This document shows, piece after piece, positions 25,394 through 33,316 of a stretch of DNA of 64,000 nt (position 1 is the first letter of the stretch; every line of letters starts with the position of its first letter). Location of the stretch: NCBI GenBank assembly GCA_903831575.1, contig CAIKYB010000026.1:62001-126000 (forward strand), in the 5' to 3' direction. Under the pieces are notes generated by a model that did no database searches, was not told the DNA's origin, and saw only the letters and a program-made list of their open reading frames with translations. Origin of the DNA: an uncultured Bacteroidota bacterium. Its GTDB lineage: Bacteria > Bacteroidota > Bacteroidia > Chitinophagales > Chitinophagaceae. Position numbers and translations under genes: made by a program.

Positions 25394-26683
25394 TTACTTC
25401 AGTATTTTCACTTTTACCATTTCAACTTTTGTATCACTGACACTTAAAATATCGAATTCGAAATCACCAATGATGATTCTGTCTTTTTGTTTAGGTATAG
25501 TTTCGTGATTTTGAATGATATATCCAGAAAGCGTCTCTGATCCTTCATTTCCTTCAAATTCAATATCGTATTTTTGGTTGATATAGTCTAGTTCGAGTCT
25601 TCCGCTAAAAATAAATTCTTCTTTTGCAATTTGTTTATCAACCAATGTATCAGGTAAGTCGTATTCGTCCTCAATTTCTCCGAAAATTTCTTCTAATAAA
25701 TCTTCCATTGTAACAATGCCTGCCGTTCCACCAAATTCATCCACTACCCATGCAATACTTTTTCTTTCTTTACTAAATTTGTTTAGCATATCAGTGACAC
25801 TCATTGTTTCAGGAACGGTTGGAATAGGGTGAAGTATTTCTTTAAGTGTATCCGGATTTTTAAATAAATCTAAGTGATGAATGTAACCTAGGATATTGTC
25901 GATATTGTTTTCATAAACCAACAACTTGCTGAGCTTTGTTTCAATGAATTTGTTTTTGATAATTTCCAATGTGGTCATGCTATCTACACCTTCAATTTCT
26001 TTTCTTGGAATTAGACATGCCCTCAATTTTACGTCACTAAGGGATAAGGCATTTTCAAATAATTCTTTATTGATTTCCGAGTTTTCTTCTTCTTCAAAAC
26101 TTTTGCGTTGTTGCAGCAAATGTTCAAAATGAATTTTATTAAACGCTTCTTTTTTATTGCTGATTTTTATATTGAAAATATATTTTAGTATCCACTCTGC
26201 TGTTGCAATAAATACTGCTGAAATAGTAGACAATAGCCAATAGATAAAGCGTGCAATGTAGCTGATGACGTTCGAATTTAAAATAAAGTTGCTCTTTGTT
26301 TTAAAAAATGCTTTGCTGATAAATTTGGTAAATAAAATTATAGTTGTGGAAAGAATGGTTTCAACCAATAATCTGATATAGTCAACGTAATCGCTAGCAG
26401 ATTGAGGAAGTATTTTTTTAATCCAATTCCAAACAGGGAAAAGCATATCTCCAATCAGAAGTCCATAAATAACCAGCAATATATTTAACCCAATTAAAAT
26501 GCTTCCTATAAATCGCTGTGGGTTATTGGCAAATAAGGACCAGGCTTTTCCGCTTATGCTAGCTTGCTTCTTCTTTAATTCAATAGACAATGTGTCTGCA
26601 GAGAGGAAAGCGATTTCTATTCCTGAAAGAAGACTAATCAGGAGTAATGAAAAAAAAATAGCAAATAGGGCAATCCAATCCAT
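25394..26683 (-). CDS. CNNM/CBS/CorC-domain membrane protein (hemolysin/GldE-like)
   Basis: A 429-residue protein with an N-terminal CNNM transmembrane domain (about 1-190, with LLSGIEIAFLSADTL), a CBS pair (about 205-330, containing AWVVDEFGGTAGIVTMEDLLEEIFGEI) and a C-terminal CorC_HlyC domain (about 345-425). Proteins of this layout are magnesium/cobalt transport-associated, and one Bacteroidota branch is GldE. The neighbourhood lacks gldD, so I cannot decide between GldE and a general family member. Confidence 0.85.
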   Translation of the reverse strand: MDWIALFAIFFSLLLISLLSGIEIAFLSADTLSIELKKKQASISGKAWSLFANNPQRFIGSILIGLNILLVIYGLLIGDMLFPVWNWIKKILPQSASDYVDYIRLLVETILSTTIILFTKFISKAFFKTKSNFILNSNVISYIARFIYWLLSTISAVFIATAEWILKYIFNIKISNKKEAFNKIHFEHLLQQRKSFEEEENSEINKELFENALSLSDVKLRACLIPRKEIEGVDSMTTLEIIKNKFIETKLSKLLVYENNIDNILGYIHHLDLFKNPDTLKEILHPIPTVPETMSVTDMLNKFSKERKSIAWVVDEFGGTAGIVTMEDLLEEIFGEIEDEYDLPDTLVDKQIAKEEFIFSGRLELDYINQKYDIEFEGNEGSETLSGYIIQNHETIPKQKDRIIIGDFEFDILSVSDTKVEMVKVKILK

Positions 26684-26719
26684 ATTCTAAAAGTAATAAT
26701 ATTCAGATGAAATAATTAA

Positions 26720-27295
26720 TTATGACTGTAAAAAAGACGCTACAATAACAGTTGCTTTTTCACAGGCTTTCTCCAGATCATCATTCACGATAATTTCATT
26801 AAAATGTTCTTTAAATCCAATTTCGTAAGAAGCTTTATTCACACGTACATTCAAAGACTCTTCGTTTTCTGTACCCCGAGATAATAATCTGTTTTTCAAT
26901 TCTTCAACAGAAGGAGGTTCAATAAAGATGCTCAAGGTATTTTCAGGGTATTGCTGTTGCACATGTAATGCCCCTTTAACATCGATATCCAGAACAGGTA
27001 CTTTTCCTAATGCCCAAATCCTTTTCAATTCCGACTTCAACGTTCCGTAATATTTCCCTTCGTAAACCATCTCCCATTCAGCAAATTCTTTTTGTTGTAT
27101 TTTCTTTTTGAAATCTACCTCACTTATAAAATAGTAGTCAACCCCATTCTTCTCATTTTCTCTTGCGTTTCTTGTCGCTGCTGAAATTGAAAAGGCTAAT
27201 ACAGGAAAAGTTCTCATCAGGTAATGAGTAATAGATGTTTTTCCTGCACCAGATGGCGCTGTTATTATTAATATTTTTTGATGAATACTGTTCAT
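26720..27295 (-). CDS. gmk: Guanylate kinase
   Basis: Phosphorylates GMP to GDP. At 191 residues it has the P-loop APSGAGKTS (residues 13-21), the GMP-binding SAATRNAR and NGVDYYF region, the EWEMVYEGKYYGT block and VLDIDVKGALHV. It follows murA by 29 nt on the same strand. Confidence 0.96.
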   Translation of the reverse strand: MNSIHQKILIITAPSGAGKTSITHYLMRTFPVLAFSISAATRNARENEKNGVDYYFISEVDFKKKIQQKEFAEWEMVYEGKYYGTLKSELKRIWALGKVPVLDIDVKGALHVQQQYPENTLSIFIEPPSVEELKNRLLSRGTENEESLNVRVNKASYEIGFKEHFNEIIVNDDLEKACEKATVIVASFLQS

Positions 27296-27324
27296 TGATG
27301 TTGTTTTAGAAATATCAAGTCTAT

Positions 27325-28632
27325 CTAGCTTATCCTCAAAATTTCTGCCCCTAATTTATTCAAACGCTCGTCAATAAATTGATATCCTCTATCTATTTGT
27401 TCAATATTTTGAATGGTACTTTTTCCTTCTGCACTAAGTGCAGCAATAAGAAGTGCAACACCCGCTCTGATATCAGGAGAGCTCATCGTAATGCCTCGAA
27501 GTTTTTTTTGCCTTTCCATACCTACTACAACTGCACGATGCGGATCGCACAAAATCACCTGTGCACCCATTTCTATTAGTTTATCAACGAAGAATAAACG
27601 ACTTTCAAACATTTTCTGATGAATAAGAATACTTCCTTTTGCTTGAATGGCAGTTACTAAAATGATACTTAGTAAGTCTGGTGTAAACCCTGGCCAAGGA
27701 TGATCGTAAATAGTAGGAATTCCTCCATCTAAATAGGTTTGTATTTCGTATAATTCTTGTGAAGGAATATGAATATCATCGCCAACAATATTCATTTTTA
27801 TTCCAAGCTGTTGAAATTTTTCAGGTATAACGCCAAGTTCTTTAACACATGTATTTTTGATAGTAATATTACTTTGTGTCATTGCTGCTAATCCGATAAA
27901 ACTTCCCACTTCAATCATATCGGGAAGAATATCATGAGTAGTTCCATTCAACGAAGAAGTGCCTTGAATGACAAGCATATTGCTTCCGATCCCTTCAATT
28001 TTCGCACCCATACGCACAAGCATTTTACAAAGTTGTTGTAAGTATGGTTCGCAAGCTGCATTATAAATAGTAGTTGTTCCATTCGCTAAAACAGCGGCCA
28101 TCAAAATATTAGCCGTCCCGGTAACGCTTGGTTCATCAAGTAATATAAAAGTTCCTTTAAGCTCATTTGTAACCAGTTGAAAGCAATTTGATTTTTCATT
28201 ATAAGAATATGTTGCACCCAATTTTTCAAACCCAATAATATGGGTATCTAATTTTCTGCGACCAATCTTATCGCCTCCTGGTTTTGGCAAATAAGCTTTG
28301 TTAAATCTCGCTAATAAAGGCCCGGCAAGCATTACAGAGCCTCTTAACCTCCCGCTTTTTTTATGAAATTCCTCGCTTGACAGGTAATCAACATTTACAT
28401 CATCGGCTTTAAAACTAAAAGAATGCCGACTTTTCTGCTCAACTTTAACATTGATTTCCTTTAATAATTCAATAAGTAGATTTACATCAATTATGTCTGG
28501 GATGTTGTTGATAACAACTTCTTCTTTGGTAAGTAAAACGGCACTAATGATTTGAAGGGCTTCGTTTTTTGCGCCTTGAGGTGTAATTTCTCCGGAAAGT
28601 TTTCTGCCACCTATAACTTCAAAAATGCTCAT
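27325..28632 (-). CDS. murA: UDP-N-acetylglucosamine 1-carboxyvinyltransferase (Asp-type MurA)
   Basis: Adds enolpyruvate to UDP-GlcNAc, the first committed step of peptidoglycan synthesis. At 435 residues it has both EPSP-synthase-like domains; GAKNEALQII is at residues 20-29 and RAGVALLIAALSAEG in the C-terminal part. In the active loop, where E. coli has Cys115 within a GGC-IG-RP sequence, this protein reads PGGDKIGRRKLDTH with Asp121. An Asp at this position prevents covalent attack by fosfomycin in well-studied MurA enzymes, so insensitivity is predicted. It sits between gmk and the DUF4290 gene. Confidence 0.95.
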   Translation of the reverse strand: MSIFEVIGGRKLSGEITPQGAKNEALQIISAVLLTKEEVVINNIPDIIDVNLLIELLKEINVKVEQKSRHSFSFKADDVNVDYLSSEEFHKKSGRLRGSVMLAGPLLARFNKAYLPKPGGDKIGRRKLDTHIIGFEKLGATYSYNEKSNCFQLVTNELKGTFILLDEPSVTGTANILMAAVLANGTTTIYNAACEPYLQQLCKMLVRMGAKIEGIGSNMLVIQGTSSLNGTTHDILPDMIEVGSFIGLAAMTQSNITIKNTCVKELGVIPEKFQQLGIKMNIVGDDIHIPSQELYEIQTYLDGGIPTIYDHPWPGFTPDLLSIILVTAIQAKGSILIHQKMFESRLFFVDKLIEMGAQVILCDPHRAVVVGMERQKKLRGITMSSPDIRAGVALLIAALSAEGKSTIQNIEQIDRGYQFIDERLNKLGAEILRIS

Positions 28633-28753
28633 GGTTAATAAAATTTCTTTGTGAGCAAAGATGAATATTTTAATTGAATCTTTAAAATCGTTTTCGTGTT
28701 GTGAAGATGCATTAAATTGAAGCTAGGTGAGATGTTACTTCAAATTAAGAGGT

Positions 28754-29491
28754 CTAATATCTTTTTTTGAAATTGCGATTATTACTTCTGTTATCTCTTC
28801 CGCCATTATCTCTTCCACCACCACCACGATTATCTCTTCCACCACCGCCACCACGATTATCCCTTCCACCACCACGGTTATCTCTTCCACTAAAACCTTG
28901 TCTGTATTGATTTCTGCCACTTGTTCCATAATCGTCCTCAGGGCGATTGTCGGTTCTATGTTTTACAAAAGGCCTGTTGTTAAATTCTAATTCACCGTTA
29001 GTAATTGAGCTTAATTCATTTTGAATATTATCATCATGAACCAATTCTTTATGCCAATTGCTATAGGTAAGTTTCATGTAGTAAGCAATAGAATTTGCAA
29101 ATCCTTGTTTCTTTTCAGGGTTTTGTTCATTTAAAGCTTTATCAATGATCAGTTCAATATTTTTCCCAAGATGATTGAATTTTGGGTATCTTTTCGGGTA
29201 TCTTAAAATCTCAGGTTTTGCTTTTAGTGTTTCTCTCGTTGGAATGGGGTAAGGGCTTTCCACATCCAAAGAAAAATCGCTGATCAAAAAAAGATGGTCC
29301 CAAAGTTTATGACGAAAATCTTCTACATTTTTAAGATGAGGGTTTAAAAATCCCATTAATTCAATAACAGCAAAAGCATTTCTTTGTCTGGTTTCTTTAT
29401 CCTCTATTTGTAATAAGTATTCTACCATTTTTTGAATATGTCTTCCATATTCTTTCATAATTAAATGATTTCTGGTAGTATTATACTCCAT
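28754..29491 (-). CDS. DUF4290 protein with Gly/Arg-rich C-terminal tail
   Basis: I start at ATG 29491 (MEYNTTRNHLIMKEYGRH), six codons inside the ORF track start, because the -7 box at 29514-29521 predicts transcription starting near 29508. The DUF4290 domain (about 1-175) is helical, with LMGFLNPHLKNVEDFRHKLWDHLF; its function is unknown. The tail (about 190-245) is low-complexity, made of GRDNRGG-type repeats ending NFKKRY. Such RG-rich tails often bind RNA, which is an inference here. It is upstream of murA in the same direction; this pairing recurs in Bacteroidota. Confidence 0.88.
   Translation of the reverse strand: MEYNTTRNHLIMKEYGRHIQKMVEYLLQIEDKETRQRNAFAVIELMGFLNPHLKNVEDFRHKLWDHLFLISDFSLDVESPYPIPTRETLKAKPEILRYPKRYPKFNHLGKNIELIIDKALNEQNPEKKQGFANSIAYYMKLTYSNWHKELVHDDNIQNELSSITNGELEFNNRPFVKHRTDNRPEDDYGTSGRNQYRQGFSGRDNRGGGRDNRGGGGGRDNRGGGGRDNGGRDNRSNNRNFKKRY
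28791..28890. repeat. Coding tandem repeat in the DUF4290 gene tail
   Basis: Units such as TTATCTCTTCCACCACC recur four or more times with small changes. On the coding strand they encode GGGRDNRGG repeats. Length variation between strains is likely. Confidence 0.8.
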
Positions 29492-29513
29492 ATTTTCTGT
29501 ATTCAGCATTCTT

Positions 29514-29521
29514 CAAAGTTA
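29514..29521 (-). promoter_or_regulatory. -7 box for DUF4290-murA
   Basis: TAACTTTG on the minus strand fits TAnnTTTG and supports the downstream start codon at 29491. Confidence 0.5.
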
Positions 29522-29632
29522 AGTTGTTATTAAGTAGAAAACAAGCAATTGAAATAGTGTAAAATCTGAAATAGTCAGTGAATACAAGGGTGAATTCCCC
29601 CAATGTGTAAAATAATATAAGCGCACCAAATC

Positions 29633-30013
29633 CTAAATCAACCGTTTCCTTGCAAAAATAAGTACCAATACGATCCCAAAACTGTCAGCCATCCAATCTA
29701 GCAAATCGTAGCTTCGACCTGGAATATAGCGTTGGATACATTCTGTTGCAAATCCCCAACAAGATGTCAAAATAGCAATGATTAGGTAAGTTTGTTTTTT
29801 TCTAAAATCCGGCAAATCGCTTTTTTGAAAAGGCCACATAAATAAAAAGGCCAATATCCCAAACATGCCAGCGTGTACCCATTTATCAAAATAAACCCTA
29901 TGAAACCAATCATCTACTTCTGGTATATCAGCTTGAGGCAAGCAAATCAGCACCAATACCAGTAAAAACCAAAGGGAGCCAGGTAAAAATTTCTTTAAAG
30001 GAATCTGCTTCAA
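29633..30013 (-). CDS. VanZ family membrane protein
   Basis: A 126-residue protein with four membrane segments and the VanZ-like layout FDKWVHAGMFGILAFLF, FATECIQRYIPGRSYDLLDWMADSFGI. The VanZ family is widely spread and mostly uncharacterised; the teicoplanin-resistance role of the founding member should not be assumed. It is 9 nt downstream of gcvH, a frequent Bacteroidota pairing. Confidence 0.88.
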   Translation of the reverse strand: MKQIPLKKFLPGSLWFLLVLVLICLPQADIPEVDDWFHRVYFDKWVHAGMFGILAFLFMWPFQKSDLPDFRKKQTYLIIAILTSCWGFATECIQRYIPGRSYDLLDWMADSFGIVLVLIFARKRLI

Positions 30014-30022
30014 TTTAAAAAA

Positions 30023-30400
30023 TTATCCAACTAAAGCAGTATAAGCCTCAGCATTCATTAATTGATCGACATCTGTGACATTATCCATAGTCATTTTAAT
30101 CATCCATCCTTCACCGTATGGATCGCTATTTACTAATTCCGGATTTCCTTCTAATGCGGGGTTTGTTTCGGTAACAGTACCTTTCACCGGTAGGAATAAA
30201 TCACTTACGGTTTTAACGGCTTCAACGGTTCCAAAGATTTCTTCTGCTGCCAAAGATTTACCTTTTGTATTGATGTCGATGAACACAATATCACCTAACT
30301 CGTGCTGCGCAAAGTCAGTAATACCAATAGTTGCAGTAGTTCCATCTACCAAAATCCATTCATGATCTTTGGTATATTTTAAATGAGCGGGAAAATTCAT
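30023..30400 (-). CDS. gcvH: Glycine cleavage system H protein
   Basis: The lipoyl carrier that shuttles the aminomethyl group between the P, T and L proteins. The 125-residue protein has [12 protein letters not shown] and [18 protein letters not shown], and the lipoylated Lys63 in [14 protein letters not shown]-terminal [13 protein letters not shown] is standard. The other gcv genes are not in this window. Confidence 0.96.
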   Translation of the reverse strand: MNFPAHLKYTKDHEWILVDGTTATIGITDFAQHELGDIVFIDINTKGKSLAAEEIFGTVEAVKTVSDLFLPVKGTVTETNPALEGNPELVNSDPYGEGWMIKMTMDNVTDVDQLMNAEAYTALVG

Positions 30401-30466
30401 TTTATGTTATTTTTTGGGTTAATTCAAATGCAATGTAGCAGAAAAAAGACGGTCTTTTGGAATACT

Positions 30467-31195
30467 TTATTTTATAAGTTCCATTTTCATTCTTATATCT
30501 GTTGTTGGTCTGTCTGACTGGTCTTTTGCTGCTGCTGCTATTTTGTCTAAAACTTCCATTCCAGCTACAATCTCACCAAATACAGTATAATCCATATCAA
30601 GGAAAGGTGTACCACCACTGGTTTTATAGCTATTGATTTGTTCTGGTGTGTAGGCATAACCTTTTTGCTGGCTCATCATTTTTAATTGTTCTTCAGGCAT
30701 TGGATTTCCTTTTACAATATAAAATTGACAGGCACTACTTGCTTTTTCAGGATTACCATCTCTTGCAGCAGCCAATGCTCCTTTTTTGTGAATAAGATTG
30801 CGATTGAATTCTGCAGGGATTCTGGTCATATCACCGCCGCCCATTCCAAGCATAGCGCCAGGAGCAGCATTTTTACTCATTGGATCTCCACCTTGTATCA
30901 TGAAGCCTTGAATGATGCGGTGAAACAACAGACTATCGTAAAATTTTTCTTTTACAAGTTTTACAAAATTATCTCTGTGCTTTGGTGTAGAATCATATAA
31001 TCTAACCACGATTACGCCCATATCCGTGGTGATTTTCACTTTGGTGTTTCCTGCAGTTTCTTTTGAAATTTTTGCTGGAAGAGCCTTTGGTGTGGTGTTC
31101 TTTAAGGCAGTAGCAGGTTTTTTTCCCTGGCCATTTACTGGAGTGGTAAAAAGTGCTATCAAAGCAGCACTGCATAAAATACTTCTTAGTTTCAT
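30467..31195 (-). CDS. Exported cyclophilin-type peptidyl-prolyl isomerase
   Basis: Isomerises X-Pro bonds, here outside the cytoplasm. A signal peptide (about 1-22, ending NGQG) and a basic linker precede the cyclophilin domain (about 50-240). Core motifs are present: LFHRIIQGFMIQGGDP, MGMGGGDMTRIPAEF, SSACQFYIV and YTVFGEIVAGMEVLDKI. The active-site Arg in FHRII is retained. It is followed upstream by the unknown gene at 31208 in the same direction and may share its transcript. Confidence 0.93.
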   Translation of the reverse strand: MKLRSILCSAALIALFTTPVNGQGKKPATALKNTTPKALPAKISKETAGNTKVKITTDMGVIVVRLYDSTPKHRDNFVKLVKEKFYDSLLFHRIIQGFMIQGGDPMSKNAAPGAMLGMGGGDMTRIPAEFNRNLIHKKGALAAARDGNPEKASSACQFYIVKGNPMPEEQLKMMSQQKGYAYTPEQINSYKTSGGTPFLDMDYTVFGEIVAGMEVLDKIAAAAKDQSDRPTTDIRMKMELIK

Positions 31196-31207
31196 TTTAA
31201 TTGGGGT

Positions 31208-31549
31208 TTAAATAAAATTTTGAGATTGAAAGTAAAGCAAAATATGGTCTTTTAAAAAATTTTCTTGTTCAAATAAATCAAAAGTAGGTAAAGCTTTCAA
31301 CTGGGTGAAATGCGGCCAACCTTCTTCATCTTTGCCATCGCAAGAGTAATAGCCGCTTGGAACCAGTGCGGTACAGATAGCAATATGCATTAAATCTTGT
31401 TTTTGTTCTTTACTAAATTCCTGAGGCCCTTGCCCTAATTCCTGAACGCCAACTATCAGTAAAATGCCATTCATGTCAGGCTTAATGCTAAACCTTTCCT
31501 TCAACTTGATCCTAAGCTTTAACCACCTTATCTGTAGGTCTTCTTCCAT
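31208..31549 (-). CDS. Conserved-looking hypothetical protein
   Basis: I start at ATG 31549 (MEEDLQIRW); the ORF track start at 31582 would lie upstream of a -7 box at 31563-31570. The 113-residue product has a helical, basic N-terminus, then ILLIVGVQELGQGPQEFSKEQKQDLMHIAICTAL and GYYSCDGKDEEGWPHF, and a charged C-terminus. There is no signal peptide. I do not recognise a family. It precedes the cyclophilin gene by 12 nt. Confidence 0.75.
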   Translation of the reverse strand: MEEDLQIRWLKLRIKLKERFSIKPDMNGILLIVGVQELGQGPQEFSKEQKQDLMHIAICTALVPSGYYSCDGKDEEGWPHFTQLKALPTFDLFEQENFLKDHILLYFQSQNFI

Positions 31550-31562
31550 TTCTCCCATTCTG

Positions 31563-31570
31563 CAAATGTA
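31563..31570 (-). promoter_or_regulatory. -7 box for the hypothetical-cyclophilin operon
   Basis: TACATTTG on the minus strand fits TAnnTTTG. The serS -7 box TATCTTTG lies only 20 nt away on the other strand (31591-31598), forming a divergent promoter pair. Confidence 0.45.
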
Positions 31571-31590
31571 GGTAATAACCAAATCCCTAC

Positions 31591-31598
31591 TATCTTTG
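31591..31598 (+). promoter_or_regulatory. -7 box for serS
   Basis: TATCTTTG fits TAnnTTTG, 34 nt upstream of the serS ATG. Confidence 0.45.
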
Positions 31599-31632
31599 TT
31601 GCCTTATTGATTTTTATAAACTTGAAAAATAG

Positions 31633-32901
31633 ATGTTACAAGTAAATTTCATTCGTCAAAATCCGGATTTTGTAAAAGAAAGACTGGCTGCTCGAAATTA
31701 TGCAAATATTGAAATTGTTGATACTATTTTAGCCATTGATGACCAACTGAGGAAAGTAAAAACAGCTTCAGAAGGAATTCAAGCGACCATGAATGGTATC
31801 GCTAAAGAAATAGGGATACTGATGTCTAAAGGAGAAAAAGATGCAGCGGAATCTAAAAAACAAGAAGTTGTTCAATTAAAAAACGACATGGCAGAACAAG
31901 CTGCGCTGCTTGATCAATTAGAAGCAGATTTTAATAAACATATTTTATTACTTCCCAACCTACCTCATTCAAGTGTTCCAAAAGGTAAATCTGCTGAAGA
32001 CAATCAAGTGATAAGAGAAGGTGGTAAAATACCCTCCTTGTCATCAAATGCTCAACCACATTGGGATTTAATTAAGCAATACAACTTGATTGATTTTGAA
32101 GTTGGCGCAAAATTAGCAGGCAGCGGATTTCCTTTATATAAAGGCAAGGGCGCCAAATTGCAAAGGTCATTGATACAGTTTTTTTTAGATTATAATACCG
32201 ATGCCGGATATACAGAATATATGCCCCCTTTGATGGTAAATGAGGCAACAGCTTATGGTACCGGACAACTTCCCGATAAAGAAGGGCAGATGTATCACAT
32301 TGCTGCCGATGGACTGTATTTAATCCCAACTGCCGAAGTGCCTGTTACAAATATTTTTAGCAATGAAATTATAAAGGAGTCTGATATACCGGTAAAGATG
32401 ACGGCTTACACACCTTGTTTTAGAAGAGAAGCGGGTAGTTTTGGAAGTGATGTTAGAGGATTGAATCGGGTGCATCAATTTGATAAAGTGGAAATCATTC
32501 AATTGGTTCACCCTCAACATAGTTACCAGATTCTGGAAGAGATGGTGTTGCACGTTGAAAAACTGCTCAATTTATTGGAGCTCCCTTATCGTATCCTTCG
32601 TTTATGCGGCGGCGATATGGGGTTCACTTCAGCGCTTACTTACGACTTTGAAGTGTACAGCGCCGCACAACAAAAATGGCTTGAAGTAAGCTCCGTGAGT
32701 AACTTTGAAACCTTTCAAACCAACAGAATGAAAATCAGACATAAGGATGATTCAGGGAAGACACAATTGCTTCATTCTTTGAATGGATCATCATTAGCTT
32801 TGCCAAGAATTGTGGCCGCATTATTAGAAAACAATCAAACAGCTTCCGGAATTAATTTACCACAAATATTACACAGGTATTTTGGAGCTGTATCTATTTA
32901 A
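31633..32901 (+). CDS. serS: Seryl-tRNA synthetase
   Basis: Class II aminoacyl-tRNA synthetase for serine. The N-terminal 100 residues form the antiparallel coiled coil that grips the tRNA variable arm. Then follow LIPTAEVPVTNIF, the motif 2 region FRREAGSFGSDVRGLNRVHQFDKVE, and motif 3 LNGSSLALPRIVAALLENNQ. At 422 residues it is of normal size. A cytochrome gene follows after 17 nt. Confidence 0.97.
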   Translation: MLQVNFIRQNPDFVKERLAARNYANIEIVDTILAIDDQLRKVKTASEGIQATMNGIAKEIGILMSKGEKDAAESKKQEVVQLKNDMAEQAALLDQLEADFNKHILLLPNLPHSSVPKGKSAEDNQVIREGGKIPSLSSNAQPHWDLIKQYNLIDFEVGAKLAGSGFPLYKGKGAKLQRSLIQFFLDYNTDAGYTEYMPPLMVNEATAYGTGQLPDKEGQMYHIAADGLYLIPTAEVPVTNIFSNEIIKESDIPVKMTAYTPCFRREAGSFGSDVRGLNRVHQFDKVEIIQLVHPQHSYQILEEMVLHVEKLLNLLELPYRILRLCGGDMGFTSALTYDFEVYSAAQQKWLEVSSVSNFETFQTNRMKIRHKDDSGKTQLLHSLNGSSLALPRIVAALLENNQTASGINLPQILHRYFGAVSI

Positions 32902-32918
32902 TAACTAATCAATAAAAA

Positions 32919-33242
32919 ATGAAAAGAATTTATCTCAGTAGCGTAGTTGTTTTTTTGACGATTACTTTTACACTGTCATGTGCTTCAAAAACTACGCCTA
33001 CTTCAACCCCTTCAACTGATGTATCAGTTGTTTCAAAACCAGTAATTAGCGAAGCTGCTATTTTAGCTGGTCATCAGCTATTTGATCAAAATTGTAGTAA
33101 ATGTCACAGACTTTTTTCTCCTACAGAATTTAATGGAAAACGCTGGGTTAGGATAATTGACGAAATGGCCCCAAGAGCAAGATTAAATGCAGAAGATAAG
33201 AGCAAGGTATTGGCTTTTGTATTGTCAAATGCGAAAAAATAA
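32919..33242 (+). CDS. Small c-type cytochrome lipoprotein
   Basis: A 107-residue lipoprotein: the signal peptide ends in the lipobox LSC with Cys21, then a Ser/Thr-rich linker, then one c-heme site CSKCH (about residues 59-63) followed by a short cytochrome c fold. The likely axial Met is in IDEMAPRARL. It probably carries electrons at the periplasmic face of a membrane, attached by its lipid. The partner redox enzyme is not in the window. A strong terminator follows. Confidence 0.88.
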   Translation: MKRIYLSSVVVFLTITFTLSCASKTTPTSTPSTDVSVVSKPVISEAAILAGHQLFDQNCSKCHRLFSPTEFNGKRWVRIIDEMAPRARLNAEDKSKVLAFVLSNAKK

Positions 33243-33263
33243 AAACAAGAAAAAAACTCTAAT

Positions 33264-33297
33264 AAAAAAAGCGACTCAATTTGAGTCGCTTTTTTTT
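33264..33297. terminator. Bidirectional terminator between cytochrome and peptide transporter
   Basis: AGCGACTCAA and TTGAGTCGCT (33270-33290) form a perfect 10-bp inverted repeat with A-rich and T-rich flanks, ideally placed between two convergent genes. Confidence 0.85.
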
Positions 33298-33316
33298 ATG
33301 TTATTAAGGCGATTGT

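Noticed and set aside
28791-28890. Possible CRISPR-like array
   Set aside because: Units are short, lack spacers and encode in-frame GRDNRGG repeats of the DUF4290 protein.
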